DNA of 58,965 nucleotides from Halosimplex carlsbadense 2-9-1 (GTDB taxonomy: Archaea; Halobacteriota; Halobacteria; Halobacteriales; Haloarculaceae), in NCBI RefSeq assembly GCF_000337455.1, contig NZ_AOIU01000011.1, positions 1,433 to 60,397 on the forward strand, written 5' to 3'. The notes under the pieces were generated by a model. The model saw nothing but the letters and a program-made list of their open reading frames with translations. It was not told the DNA's origin and ran no database searches. Within the stretch, counting starts at the first letter, position 1. Every line of letters begins with the position of its first letter. The position numbers and the translations under genes are program-made. Of this stretch, positions 36,701 through 44,580 are shown piece by piece.

Positions 36701-37950
36701 ACAGCGAGGCCCTCGACGTGGCCTTCGAGACGGTCGACAGCGAGCGGGTCACGCTGGCGGTCCACTTCGCGGTCCGGCGCGAGGCCGGCGAGTACGCCGG
36801 CGTCGTCAACGTCGCTCGCGACGTGAGCGGCGCCGCCGCGGACCCGTGGCTCGAACGCTCCCGGACGCTCGTCGAGAGCGCCGGCGACCCGATGTTCGTC
36901 ACCGACGCCGACGGCCGGCTGATGCTGGTCAACGAGGCGCTCGAACGCCTGCTCGGTCGCCCCCGATCGGCGCTGCGGGGCACCCACGTCGAGACGGTCT
37001 TCCCGACCGTCACTGCCGACGGCGACCGACGCTCGGACGGCGACACCGGCGAGTGGTGGCGGCCCGCGGGCGCCGATCGGACCTTCTCCGCGCGCGTCCG
37101 GGACGCCGACGGCGACCGCCACCGCTACGAGCTGACCGTCGCCGACCCCGACGCCTTCGACGGGACCGTCTGCACCTGCCGAGAGGTCACTGCCCGCGAG
37201 CGCCGCGCCGAGGAACTCGCCCGGCTCAAGCGGGTGCTCGGCCGGGTCCTCCGGCACAACCTCCGCAACGAACTCACGCTCGTGACCGGCCACGCCCAGC
37301 TCGTCGCTCGCGCGCTGGCCGACGGCGACGACACCGGTGACGTCACCGCGGAGGCCGGTGTCGGCGACACCGTGGGCGATACCGACGACCCGCTCGCGCT
37401 GGCGCGGTCGATCCAGCGCGCGAGCGACGACCTCGCGGCGACGGCCACGACGGCCCGCGCGGCCGAGCGGGCCCTCGAACCCCGCGACGCCGAGCACGTC
37501 CAGTCGCTCTCGACCGCCGTCGACGCGGCCGCCGAGGCCGCCGCCGAGCGCCGCCGGCCCGTGACGCTCTCGGTGACTCTCCCGGACGACTGTTCGGTCG
37601 TCGCCCCGCCGTCGATCGTGACGGCGCTCGAAGCGCTGTTCGGCGCGCTCGCTCGGGACGGCGACACCGACGCCCCGACCATCCGGGTTCGGGCGAGCGA
37701 GGTCGACGGACGCGTCGACCTCCGCGTCTCGCTCCCGAACGCTCGGGTCGACCGCGAGACCGTGGCCCCGTTCGTCGCGCCGCCCGAGGCGGCGCTCGAC
37801 CACCACAGCGACGCCGGCGCCTGGCTGTTCGCCTGGGTCGTCGACCGCGCAGACGGGCGGGCCCGCGTGGACGACTCGTCGGACTCGCCCGCCGTCGTCG
37901 TCTCGCTGCCCGCCGCCGATGGGACGGCGGGCGAGTCTCCAACGGAGTGA
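33796..37950 (+). CDS. Double histidine kinase with four PAS domains and a receiver-like middle
   Basis: A 1384-aa soluble sensor. Half 1: PAS (about 171-275), PAS (285-405), a HisKA-like helix whose His-Asn box is replaced (GVVRTDIAEGVREI), then an intact-looking HATPase with N-box NLLENAVEHG, G1 DDGPGIP and G2 HGSGVGLWLVEW. A receiver-like domain without clear phosphorylation site spans 655-772. Half 2: two PAS (about 898-1010 and 1019-1135), a proper RVLRHNLRNELTLVTGHA box with His1154, then an ATPase lacking the Asn box and G1/G2 glycines. The ATPase-only half and the His-only half could complement each other. GTG 33796 lies ~45 nt after a TTTTATC box; ATG 33868 is an alternative. Confidence 0.88.
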   Translation: MWPGDPWEAAAVAAAGRSDGSEPTMTDGDSEPSVGEPTDSESTESAAATGGAVADAVRGRRCVAVALADGRVADATAPLDDALGVATAVAAGDADFYDGLAAAATDAAPVERIAAAAAEGAATDGTAVAVETDAGRRVFRHAGLTCPPGSAADRVALFEDVTRLREGAERLDLFETLAERARDGLVATDGAGRVAYCNESFAAWLCADPATLVGQRVERLVTERSAWAAAVADLDPETELTHELAFDGDGACVELSVALTGRPDGGVLGAVRRPGGEAERADRVEQYRTLVENAADPMWVVDADDRITLANAAMGEFLGADPADLEGLPVSDPVPSGAAERIAAALETVRAGDRRRWHDTDLRLPDADGRDRRFEATFGPVRADGAVVGTVGTFRDVTERERRRTELERLRRLLAGVVRTDIAEGVREIGELADHLVETVDGEPASLAAAIRECADALAALVTKTAAVDRIVDTDPEPTTVALDEAVDRAVTSVGDDAAATVDVDVPSVDVRAVPVVDLAVRNLLENAVEHGSTSPASQTQQDALRNAGEAPTVSVTAEVAERSVALSVVDDGPGIPDAELAALERGAETPLEHGSGVGLWLVEWVVAKSGGDLSFATDDGTRATVRFDRADTANAPLSGSDGEGPTDRESDDADVRVCHLDPDRSATARIRDAAAGVAPTVTVERAEGVDGAVDALATGRVDCLVIDRLDDSGWDRLADAAAAADAPVVCYAGAAHTGDEARLTAVDSLVEKGTGTAPAAFLVEKVLALVGADADAPRERDAGAGTAEGGSDAGATGGTVDADEAGDPSTAELTEATDPSVGAALRVVTDAGTVTRVPDGHPGFADAVDPPADGEEATVGTSRRRVGEWTLSLSVEGDDIRVRYARDLTPQVERERRRALLSALVDHARDRISVVDANGEVVYHNEAFADALGHEDMVGVHSAEFMAPGELEKGQLAVQRLLATPELDSEALDVAFETVDSERVTLAVHFAVRREAGEYAGVVNVARDVSGAAADPWLERSRTLVESAGDPMFVTDADGRLMLVNEALERLLGRPRSALRGTHVETVFPTVTADGDRRSDGDTGEWWRPAGADRTFSARVRDADGDRHRYELTVADPDAFDGTVCTCREVTARERRAEELARLKRVLGRVLRHNLRNELTLVTGHAQLVARALADGDDTGDVTAEAGVGDTVGDTDDPLALARSIQRASDDLAATATTARAAERALEPRDAEHVQSLSTAVDAAAEAAAERRRPVTLSVTLPDDCSVVAPPSIVTALEALFGALARDGDTDAPTIRVRASEVDGRVDLRVSLPNARVDRETVAPFVAPPEAALDHHSDAGAWLFAWVVDRADGRARVDDSSDSPAVVVSLPAADGTAGESPTE

Positions 37951-38039
37951 CGCCCCGGGGCCACGCGACGCGCCTTCGCGCCCGGCGCGACGCCCCGGTC
38001 GATAGTAACTACCATAGACGTGGCAACTGATCGATCTGT

Positions 38040-40301
38040 ATGGTCGGGTTCAGATTCCGTGGGTACTACGGGTCGCGGGCGACGGACGGAGCGAGGGCGG
38101 CGGCTCCCTCACGACCGGGTGGCGGCGCGGCGAGCGACGGCGGGCGCGCGACCGACGGGGCGGCGGACCACACGGCGGCGCTGGGGGCAGTCGGCCTCCG
38201 ACTGGCGTCGCCGGTCGGGACGGCCCAGGACGGGGAGGGCAACGTCTGGCTCGCCGACGCGGGGCACAACCGTCTGCTCGTCGTCGACGACGGCCTGGAG
38301 CGGCTGCTCGCGGTGGTCGGCGGCGTCGGGACGGAGCCGGGTCGCTTCGACCTGCCGATGCGGCTCGCTCACCATCCGACCGACCGGTCGATCTACGTCG
38401 CCGACACCGGTAACGGCCGGCTCCAGCGCCTCGACTACGAGTACGACGGGACGGTCCCTCGCGTGACCGGCGCCGAGCCGTTCGCGGCGGACGGCGGGTT
38501 CCACCCTAACGGCGTCGTCGCACACGAGTACTGGGACGGCGTCCGAGTGATCGCCGCCGACGAGTTCTACCGCGAGGGCGGCGACCTCCGGGGGCGGCTG
38601 GTCGTCTTCGGCGAGTCGGGCGAACAGATCCGGTCGATCCGCACGGTCGGCGACGACCACGGGACGCCGCTGTACTGGCCCCAGGGCCTCGACACCGACG
38701 ACGAGGGGCGGATCTACGTGGCGAACACGGGCTACGGCGTGCTCCACGATGGGCCGACCGGGCCGCCGAAGCTCGCGACGGTCGTCCGCTGCGACCGGAC
38801 CGGGGGGGCGGCGCCTTTCGAGGGACTCGCCGACGAGGTGCTCGCCGAGTTGCCGATGCCGCGGGACGTGGCCGTCGTCGGGTCGGGCGCCGACGCGCAG
38901 ATATTCGTCCCCGACGCGGCGACCGGGCGGATCCACGCCTACACGAGCGTCGGCATCGCCGACGGCGCCGTCCCCGAGGACGGCGAGGACATCCGGGCGA
39001 ACGCCGCCCTCGAAGACGGGATCGGGATCCCTCACGACGGCGCTCGTCCGCCGGTTGACGACTCCGCTCCGGCCGACGCCGGGGGCCAGGACCGCTTTCG
39101 TGGCCCCGTCGGGGTCGCCGGCTTCGAGGGGGTTTCGGTGCCGGATTCCGACGCCGACGACCCGACGCTCGCGGTGCTGACGGCGGAGGCGCTCGCGGGG
39201 CGGATCGGTGCGTACGCCCTCGACGTCCACACCGAGTCCGCCCGCCGGCTCGGGTCGGTCGGCGCTCCGCGCGACCGACCGGGCCAGTTCTCGACCCCGA
39301 CCGGGTCGGTCGTCGTCGACGACCCCGAGTCACCGCTCGGTCGCTGCGCCCTGGTCGGCGACGGCGGGAACGGGCGCCTCCAGCGCGTCGATTTCGCCGC
39401 CGCGACCGACGGCGGCCGCGTCGCCGACGCCGGGGGTGATCGCGGTGGGGCCCGCGCCGACGGCCGCGTCGACCCGGTCGCCCTGCCCGCGACGCGATTC
39501 CCCTTCGGACTGGACTACTGGCCTGCCGGCACGGGCGGCGGCGGGCGGCTGTTCGTGACCGATTACACCGCCCACTACCGCGAGGCCGAGGGGGTCGGTC
39601 AGATCCACGTCTACGCCGTCGACGAGGACGCCACGAACGCGAGCGGCGAGCGCAGTGGCGCCGGCGTCTCGCTCACCCTCGTCGACTCGTTCGGCCCCTG
39701 GGGAATGGGCGACGGCGAGGTGAAGCTCCCGCGAGGGATCGCGGTCGAGCCCCGAGGCGAGGGAGTGGCCCGCGTGTGGGTCGCGGACTCGGCGAACGGA
39801 CGGATCGGCGTCTGGGACTACGACCGCGTCCTCGACGGCGCCGACCCGCGGGGCGACAGGGGCTGTTTCGGGCACATCGACGGCGGGTTCTGGAACCCCT
39901 CGGACCTGGCCGTCGGCGAGCGCGGCGTCTACGTCGCCGACGAGAACAACAACCGCCTCCAGCGCTTCGACGGCGACGACTGGCACCCCGTCGGGGAGCC
40001 CGGCTACGACGGCGACCGCGAGTTCCTGCTCCCCATCTCCGTCGCCGCCCGCGACGGCTATCTCTTCGTTCTCGACCTGGTGAGCCGCTCGATCCGGGTG
40101 TTCGCGGAGGACGCGGCAGCCGACGGCGGCCTGCGCCCGGTCGACGAACACCGGGCGTTCGGCGGCGACGCCACCGCCGGGGAGCTGTGGCTGCCCTACC
40201 TGCTGTCGGTCGGCGACGTTTCGGACGCGCCCGGCGTCGACGTCGTCGTCCCGGACTCGACGCTGCACGTCGCACAGCACTACGCGTGGGACGGGGCGTA
40301 G
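38040..40301 (+). CDS. NHL-type beta-propeller protein
   Basis: A 753-aa acidic protein with at least six NHL-like blades, each ending in motifs such as NVWLADAGHNRLLVVD, IYVADTGNGRLQRLD, IYVANTGYGVL, VWVADSANGRIGVWD and VYVADENNNRLQRFDGDD. The N-terminal ~50 residues are low complexity. No signal peptide is evident. NHL propellers bind proteins or RNA or act as lyases; which applies is unknown. Runs of Asp/Gly between blades suggest insertions. It follows the giant kinase by 89 nt on the same strand, so co-transcription is possible. Confidence 0.82.
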   Translation: MVGFRFRGYYGSRATDGARAAAPSRPGGGAASDGGRATDGAADHTAALGAVGLRLASPVGTAQDGEGNVWLADAGHNRLLVVDDGLERLLAVVGGVGTEPGRFDLPMRLAHHPTDRSIYVADTGNGRLQRLDYEYDGTVPRVTGAEPFAADGGFHPNGVVAHEYWDGVRVIAADEFYREGGDLRGRLVVFGESGEQIRSIRTVGDDHGTPLYWPQGLDTDDEGRIYVANTGYGVLHDGPTGPPKLATVVRCDRTGGAAPFEGLADEVLAELPMPRDVAVVGSGADAQIFVPDAATGRIHAYTSVGIADGAVPEDGEDIRANAALEDGIGIPHDGARPPVDDSAPADAGGQDRFRGPVGVAGFEGVSVPDSDADDPTLAVLTAEALAGRIGAYALDVHTESARRLGSVGAPRDRPGQFSTPTGSVVVDDPESPLGRCALVGDGGNGRLQRVDFAAATDGGRVADAGGDRGGARADGRVDPVALPATRFPFGLDYWPAGTGGGGRLFVTDYTAHYREAEGVGQIHVYAVDEDATNASGERSGAGVSLTLVDSFGPWGMGDGEVKLPRGIAVEPRGEGVARVWVADSANGRIGVWDYDRVLDGADPRGDRGCFGHIDGGFWNPSDLAVGERGVYVADENNNRLQRFDGDDWHPVGEPGYDGDREFLLPISVAARDGYLFVLDLVSRSIRVFAEDAAADGGLRPVDEHRAFGGDATAGELWLPYLLSVGDVSDAPGVDVVVPDSTLHVAQHYAWDGA

Positions 40302-40370
40302 GACGGCGCGGCCGCTGGACGGAGCGGCGACGCGAAAAAGCGAGCGAGCGAATCCGAGCGGCGTCGACGA

Positions 40371-40504
40371 CGAGAGTTTTTCGATGTTCTGGCGGCTACG
40401 CCGCCAGAGCGGGAGGAACTCGTTACGCGAGTTCCTCGATGTTCTCGGAAATCGAAGATTTCCGAGCGCACGAAAAACTCTCTACGAGAGTTTTTCGATG
40501 TTGT
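40371..40504. repeat. Array of degenerate gene-end repeats alternating with perfect hairpins
   Basis: Three copies of a 20-bp unit matching the 3' end of icd (40371-40390, 40426-40445, 40485-40504; the outer two differ by 1 base, the middle one by 3-4). Four perfect palindromes are interspersed: 40389-40407 (8-bp stem), 40413-40437 (10-bp), 40444-40466 (10-bp) and 40471-40497 (12-bp). In the last, the 5' arm on the icd strand encodes the final icd codons and the TAG sits at the loop. The middle copy likewise places TAA in its loop. It may work as a terminator or mRNA 3'-end structure for convergent transcripts. Confidence 0.8.
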
Positions 40505-41759
40505 CGACGATGGCCTCGGCGTACTCGTCGGTGCCGAGTTTCTCGGCGTCGTCGAGCTGGCGTTCGAGGTCGTAGGTGACCTTGCCCGAGGAGATGGTCT
40601 CCTCGACGGCATCGCGGACGAGATCGCCGGCGTCCTTCCAGCCCATGTAGTCGAACATGAGCCGCCCGGAGAGGGTCATCGCGGTCGGGTTGGCCTTGTT
40701 CTGGCCGGCGCGCTTGGGCGCGGAGCCGTGGACCGGCTCGGCGAGCACGCGGGCGTCACCGAAGTTGGCGCCCGGCGCGATGCCGAGCCCGCCGATCTGG
40801 GCGCCGGCGGCGTCCGAGAGGTAGTCCCCGTTGAGGTTCGGCATGGCGAGCACGGAGAACTCGTCGGTGCGCAGCTGCATCCACTGGAGCATCGCGTCGG
40901 CGAGTCGCGACTCGACCATGACGGCCTCGTCCGGGACGTCGATGTCGTCCTGCTCCTCCCACAGGGAGTCGGGGGCGGCGAAGACCTCCTCGTCGTCGTA
41001 CTCCTCGTCGGCGACCTCCATGCCCCACTCGGTGAACTGTCCCTCGGTGAACTTCATGATGTTCCCCTTGCCGACCAGGGTGACCTTGTCGCGGTCGTGT
41101 TCGAGGGCGTAGTCGATGGCCTTGCGGACCAGACGCTTGGAACCGAACTCCGTGATCGGCTTGATGCCGATGCCGATCGGGCCGTCGTGCATGACGTCGT
41201 CGAAGCCCATCTCGTCTTCGACGAACTCGCGGACCTGTTCGACTTCCTCGGTGCCCTCCTCCCACTCGATGCCGGCGTAGACGTCTTCCGTGTTCTCACG
41301 GAAGGTGACCATGTCCATCTCTTCGGGGGCCTTCATCGGCGACGGGACGCCGTCGAGGTAGTACGTGGGTCGGACGTTGGAGTAGAAGTCCAGCGTCTGT
41401 CGCAGCGCGACGTTCAGCGACCGGAAGCCGGCGCCGACGGGCGTCGTCAGCGGGCCCTTGATCGCGACGCGGAACTCGTCGATGGCGTTGACGGTGTCGT
41501 CGGGCAGGTTCTCGTCGTACTTCTCGCGACCCGACTCACCGGCGTAGACGCGCATCCAGGACACGTCACGCCCGGTCGCGTTCGCCGCGGCCTCCAGCAC
41601 CTTCTGGGCGGCCGGCCCGACGTCCTGCCCGATGCCGTCGCCGTGGATGATCGGGACGATCGGCTTCTCCGGCACGTCCAGTTCGTCCGCGTCCTCGTCG
41701 ACGACCTCGATCGCCGTTCCGTCAGCCGGAACCTCAACCTTGTCGTACTCGTATTCCAT
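40482..41759 (-). CDS. icd: NADP-type isocitrate dehydrogenase
   Basis: A 425-aa TCA-cycle enzyme that oxidatively decarboxylates isocitrate to 2-oxoglutarate. Signature segments are PIVPIIHGDGIGQDVGPA, GPLTTPVGAGFRSLNVALRQ, the TVRENTEDVYAGIEW-like VTFRENTEDVYAGIEW, and NLNGDYLSDAAGAQIGGLGI. Its length is that of bacterial/archaeal Icd. The ATG at 41759 begins MEYEYDKVEVPADG. The last seven codons plus stop form one arm and the loop of a 12-bp hairpin that is partly reiterated downstream, so the protein's C-terminus and a terminator-like structure share the same bases. Confidence 0.95.
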   Translation of the reverse strand: MEYEYDKVEVPADGTAIEVVDEDADELDVPEKPIVPIIHGDGIGQDVGPAAQKVLEAAANATGRDVSWMRVYAGESGREKYDENLPDDTVNAIDEFRVAIKGPLTTPVGAGFRSLNVALRQTLDFYSNVRPTYYLDGVPSPMKAPEEMDMVTFRENTEDVYAGIEWEEGTEEVEQVREFVEDEMGFDDVMHDGPIGIGIKPITEFGSKRLVRKAIDYALEHDRDKVTLVGKGNIMKFTEGQFTEWGMEVADEEYDDEEVFAAPDSLWEEQDDIDVPDEAVMVESRLADAMLQWMQLRTDEFSVLAMPNLNGDYLSDAAGAQIGGLGIAPGANFGDARVLAEPVHGSAPKRAGQNKANPTAMTLSGRLMFDYMGWKDAGDLVRDAVEETISSGKVTYDLERQLDDAEKLGTDEYAEAIVDNIEKLS

Positions 41760-41966
41760 ACGCCGCCATTCCACGTTCGGGCCTAAAGGACTGCCGTTTT
41801 CCGTGAGGCGATCTCGACGGAACGAGACACCACGATCCCCGCGTTTGTTCCGGATCGTCGAACATGATTTCGACGATACCCGAGCGGTGTGTCGACGATC
41901 CCCGCACACCGTGGAGAAGATTTATCAACTAGACTGGGGAAACGGCGCCTATCAGGGGGTGTCGTG

Positions 41967-44033
41967 GTGAGCAAGTACCTGCACGGACCGTCGACGGTCG
42001 TGATAGCGGTCGGTTCGGACGCGGTGGGCGAAGCCGTCCTCGACGCGGTCGAGCGGTGGTCGTTCCCGTCGCCGGTGACGAGTGACATCGTCAGCGCGGC
42101 GGCGGCGACCGACACCGACCCCGCGGTCGAGGGGGTCGTGGTCGCGGACCGCGCGAGCGCGCTGGACCGGCTCGCCGACGACGAGTCGGTCGGCTGTCTC
42201 GTCGTCGACGACACCCTCGCCGACCCGGTCGAGTGCGTCGCCGCCGCGACCGACCGGCACCCGGACCTGCCGGTGGTCGTCTACGCGGCCGACGGCGACG
42301 AGTCGCTCGCCAGCGCGGCGACGCGAGCGGGGGCGTTCGCGTACCTCCCACGGCCTTCGGACCCGGCGGTCTCGACCCACGAGACGCTGCTGGAGACCGT
42401 CGCCGAGGCGCTGACCACTCACGACAGACGCTACCGAGCGGCGACCGACAGCGACATGTTCGACGCCGTCCTCTCGGAGCTGGAACTGCCGATATACGTC
42501 AAAGACGAGCGGGCGCGACACCTGAAGATCGCGGACGTACACGGCGCCCCCAGCCCCGCCGAGGCCGTCGGCAAGACCGACTGGGAGCTGTACTCCTGGG
42601 ACGAGGAGGCGAAAGTCGAGGCGCTGGGCGACGACCGCCTCGTCATCGACGAGGGCGAGGAGATCCGCGACCGCGAGGAGCGCCACGGCCCCCCGGAGGC
42701 CGGCCGCTGGCTCCGCACGACGAAAGTGCCCTGGCGCGACGGCGACCGGACCCGCGGCCTCGTCGGCGTCACCCTCGACGTGAGCGACGAGAAGCGACAG
42801 ATCCGCGATCTGCGCGCGCAGAACCGTCGGCTCGACGACTTCACGAGCTTCGTCGCCCACGACCTGCGCAACCCGCTCCACGTCGCGATGGCCTACCAGG
42901 AGTTCGCCCGCGAGGGCGACCCCGAGGCCGCCGAGCGGGTCAGCGACGCCCTCGACCGGATGGCGGAACTCGTCGAGGACGTGAGCGAACTCGCCGCCTC
43001 CGGCGGTACTGCGCCCGCCCCCGTCGGCGGCGTCGAGGTCGGCTCGTTCCTCCAGGTCGTCTGGGACGAGGTCGCCACCGCCGCGGCGACGCTCGAGATC
43101 GATCTCCCGCCGGAGACGGTCCTCTACACCAACCGTCTCCAGCTGAAACCGCTGTTCGAGAACTGCTTCGAGCGCTGTCTCGAACGCGGCGGTCCCGACG
43201 TGACCGTTCGCGTCGGTTCGACCGACGACGGCTTCTTCGTCGCCGACGACGGCCCGCCCGTCCCCGACGACGAGCGCGAGGAACTGCTCGAGGCCGGCTA
43301 CAGCGCCGCCGCGACCGGAGCGGACCTCGCTATCGTCGCGGAGGTCGCCGACACCCACGGCTGGGACCTGCGGATCGGCGAGAGCCGGGCGGGCGGCGCC
43401 CGCCTCGAGTTCGGTAACGTCCTGCTGGTGACCGACCCGGACCCGCTCCCGGGGACCGGACGGGCGCGACCGCTGACGACCGGCCGGGACGTGGGGCAGG
43501 TACTCAACGCCGGTGAGTCCTCCCACGACGAGTCGGTCGACCGCTGGACGCTCCGCGCGGCCGGCGACAACCTCCTCGGCCGGGTCAACGAGTTTCACTT
43601 CCGATGGGCCTCGATCCGCGGCTCCTGTCGCGTCGAGGCGCGTCTCGATGGCCTCGACGCGCCCGGCGACCGGAGCAAAGCCGGCGTGATGCTGCGCGAC
43701 GACGCCAGCGAGTCGGCGACGTTCGGCTACATCGGCCGGACCGGCGACGGTCGCACGGAGGTGTGCTGGCGGACCGCCCGCGGCGAACCGACGCGCGCGC
43801 AGCTGCTGGAGAGCGGCGAGCGCAACTTCGAGTGGTTCGCCGTCGAGCGAACCGGCGACCGAGTCACCGTCTTCGTCTCCCCGAACCGCGAGGAGTGGCA
43901 CGCCGTCGACCAGCGGTCGGTCGACCTCGGCGACCCCGTCTGCGGCGGCCTCGCCGCCTGCTCGACCATGATCGGCGCCTACTGCGAGGCCACTTTCGAC
44001 CACGTCTCCGCCGTCGAACTCGACGGGGAGTGA
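41967..44033 (+). CDS. Hybrid sensor histidine kinase with DUF1349-like lectin-fold C-terminal domain
   Basis: A 688-aa protein. Residues about 1-140 are receiver-like (VIAVGSDAVG, CLVVDDTLADP, VVYAADGDES). A PAS domain follows (about 150-275, LELPIYVKDERARHLKIAD), then HisKA with FTSFVAHDLRNPLHVAMA (phospho-His) and a HATPase with FENCFERCLERGG and ADDGPPVPDDE; its G2 box is degenerate. The last ~185 residues (AGDNLLGRVNEFHFRWASI, DRSKAGVMLRDD, DRVTVFVSPNREEWH) resemble DUF1349/laminin G-like jelly rolls normally on exported glycan-binding proteins. No membrane helix or signal is seen. The start is GTG 41967, about 45 nt after a TTTATC box. Confidence 0.85.
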   Translation: MSKYLHGPSTVVIAVGSDAVGEAVLDAVERWSFPSPVTSDIVSAAAATDTDPAVEGVVVADRASALDRLADDESVGCLVVDDTLADPVECVAAATDRHPDLPVVVYAADGDESLASAATRAGAFAYLPRPSDPAVSTHETLLETVAEALTTHDRRYRAATDSDMFDAVLSELELPIYVKDERARHLKIADVHGAPSPAEAVGKTDWELYSWDEEAKVEALGDDRLVIDEGEEIRDREERHGPPEAGRWLRTTKVPWRDGDRTRGLVGVTLDVSDEKRQIRDLRAQNRRLDDFTSFVAHDLRNPLHVAMAYQEFAREGDPEAAERVSDALDRMAELVEDVSELAASGGTAPAPVGGVEVGSFLQVVWDEVATAAATLEIDLPPETVLYTNRLQLKPLFENCFERCLERGGPDVTVRVGSTDDGFFVADDGPPVPDDEREELLEAGYSAAATGADLAIVAEVADTHGWDLRIGESRAGGARLEFGNVLLVTDPDPLPGTGRARPLTTGRDVGQVLNAGESSHDESVDRWTLRAAGDNLLGRVNEFHFRWASIRGSCRVEARLDGLDAPGDRSKAGVMLRDDASESATFGYIGRTGDGRTEVCWRTARGEPTRAQLLESGERNFEWFAVERTGDRVTVFVSPNREEWHAVDQRSVDLGDPVCGGLAACSTMIGAYCEATFDHVSAVELDGE

Positions 44034-44580
44034 TGTGGAGGCGTCGCAAGGGCCTGGACGACACCAATATTGGTCGACTATCGTCGGTAGATCGACCGAA
44101 ACGTACTCGGTAACTCCCTTCGAGATACGGTGACTACCGGACCGACCGCGACCGCGAACAGCGTGAAAGCCCCCGCTGGCTCCGGTCGAGGGCCTCGCTG
44201 CGCTCCTCGCCTCGTTACACTCGGCTGCGGTGCTTACATCGGCCGTCTTCCCGGAGCCAGCGGCCCCTTTCATTCCCGCCCGTTTCGGCTGATTAGACAG
44301 TCTGTGCGGGTGGGAATGAAAGGGGCGGCCGTCTCGACGAACCCCGGCGACGTAAGCACTGGAACGAGCGAAGCGAGTGAAGCGCGCAGCGAGCCGCGGG
44401 AGTCGAGACGGCCGGGGCTTTCACGCTGTTCTGCCCCCCGATCGAGTCGGCGGTGCTGGCGGCTGTTGCGGTAGCGTTCACTCCGTTTGCGCTCGCGGTC
44501 GAGTCGCCAGTCGCTGTCTCACACCCGACTCGCGATCGCGGGACACCGAACTTATGCCGACGGGCACGACACCACCAGAC
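44034..44580. other. Long intergenic region
   Basis: About 550 bases without a supported gene. It contains a perfect 12-bp palindrome ACCAATATTGGT (44063-44074), then a large nested inverted-repeat element (44156-44431) and the likely promoter of the asparaginase gene (ACCGAACTTATGCC, about 44548-44561). Confidence 0.55.
44156..44431. repeat. Nested 276-bp extragenic palindrome (MITE-like)
   Basis: The outer arms are a perfect 18-bp inverted repeat, GAACAGCGTGAAAGCCCC (44156-44173) with its complement at 44414-44431. Inside are GTGCTTAC (44230-44237) with GTAAGCAC (44352-44359), and 22-bp arms 44261-44282 with 44307-44328 having 2 mismatches around a 24-nt loop. It has no coding capacity. 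The element resembles a non-autonomous mobile repeat or haloarchaeal extragenic palindrome. I could not identify target-site duplications. Confidence 0.65.

Noticed and set aside
33637..37806. Very long antisense open frame opposite the double kinase
   Set aside because: It has no domain motifs, is rich in Arg/Gly/Asp shadow patterns, and the plus-strand frame has clear PAS and kinase domains.
40371..40504. CRISPR array
   Set aside because: Only three degenerate repeats separated by palindromes, tied to the icd 3' end, with no cas genes.
44034..44580. Protein gene in the spacer before the asparaginase gene
   Set aside because: The in-frame upstream extension covers the palindrome and lacks family similarity; the enzyme's conserved start is at 44581.
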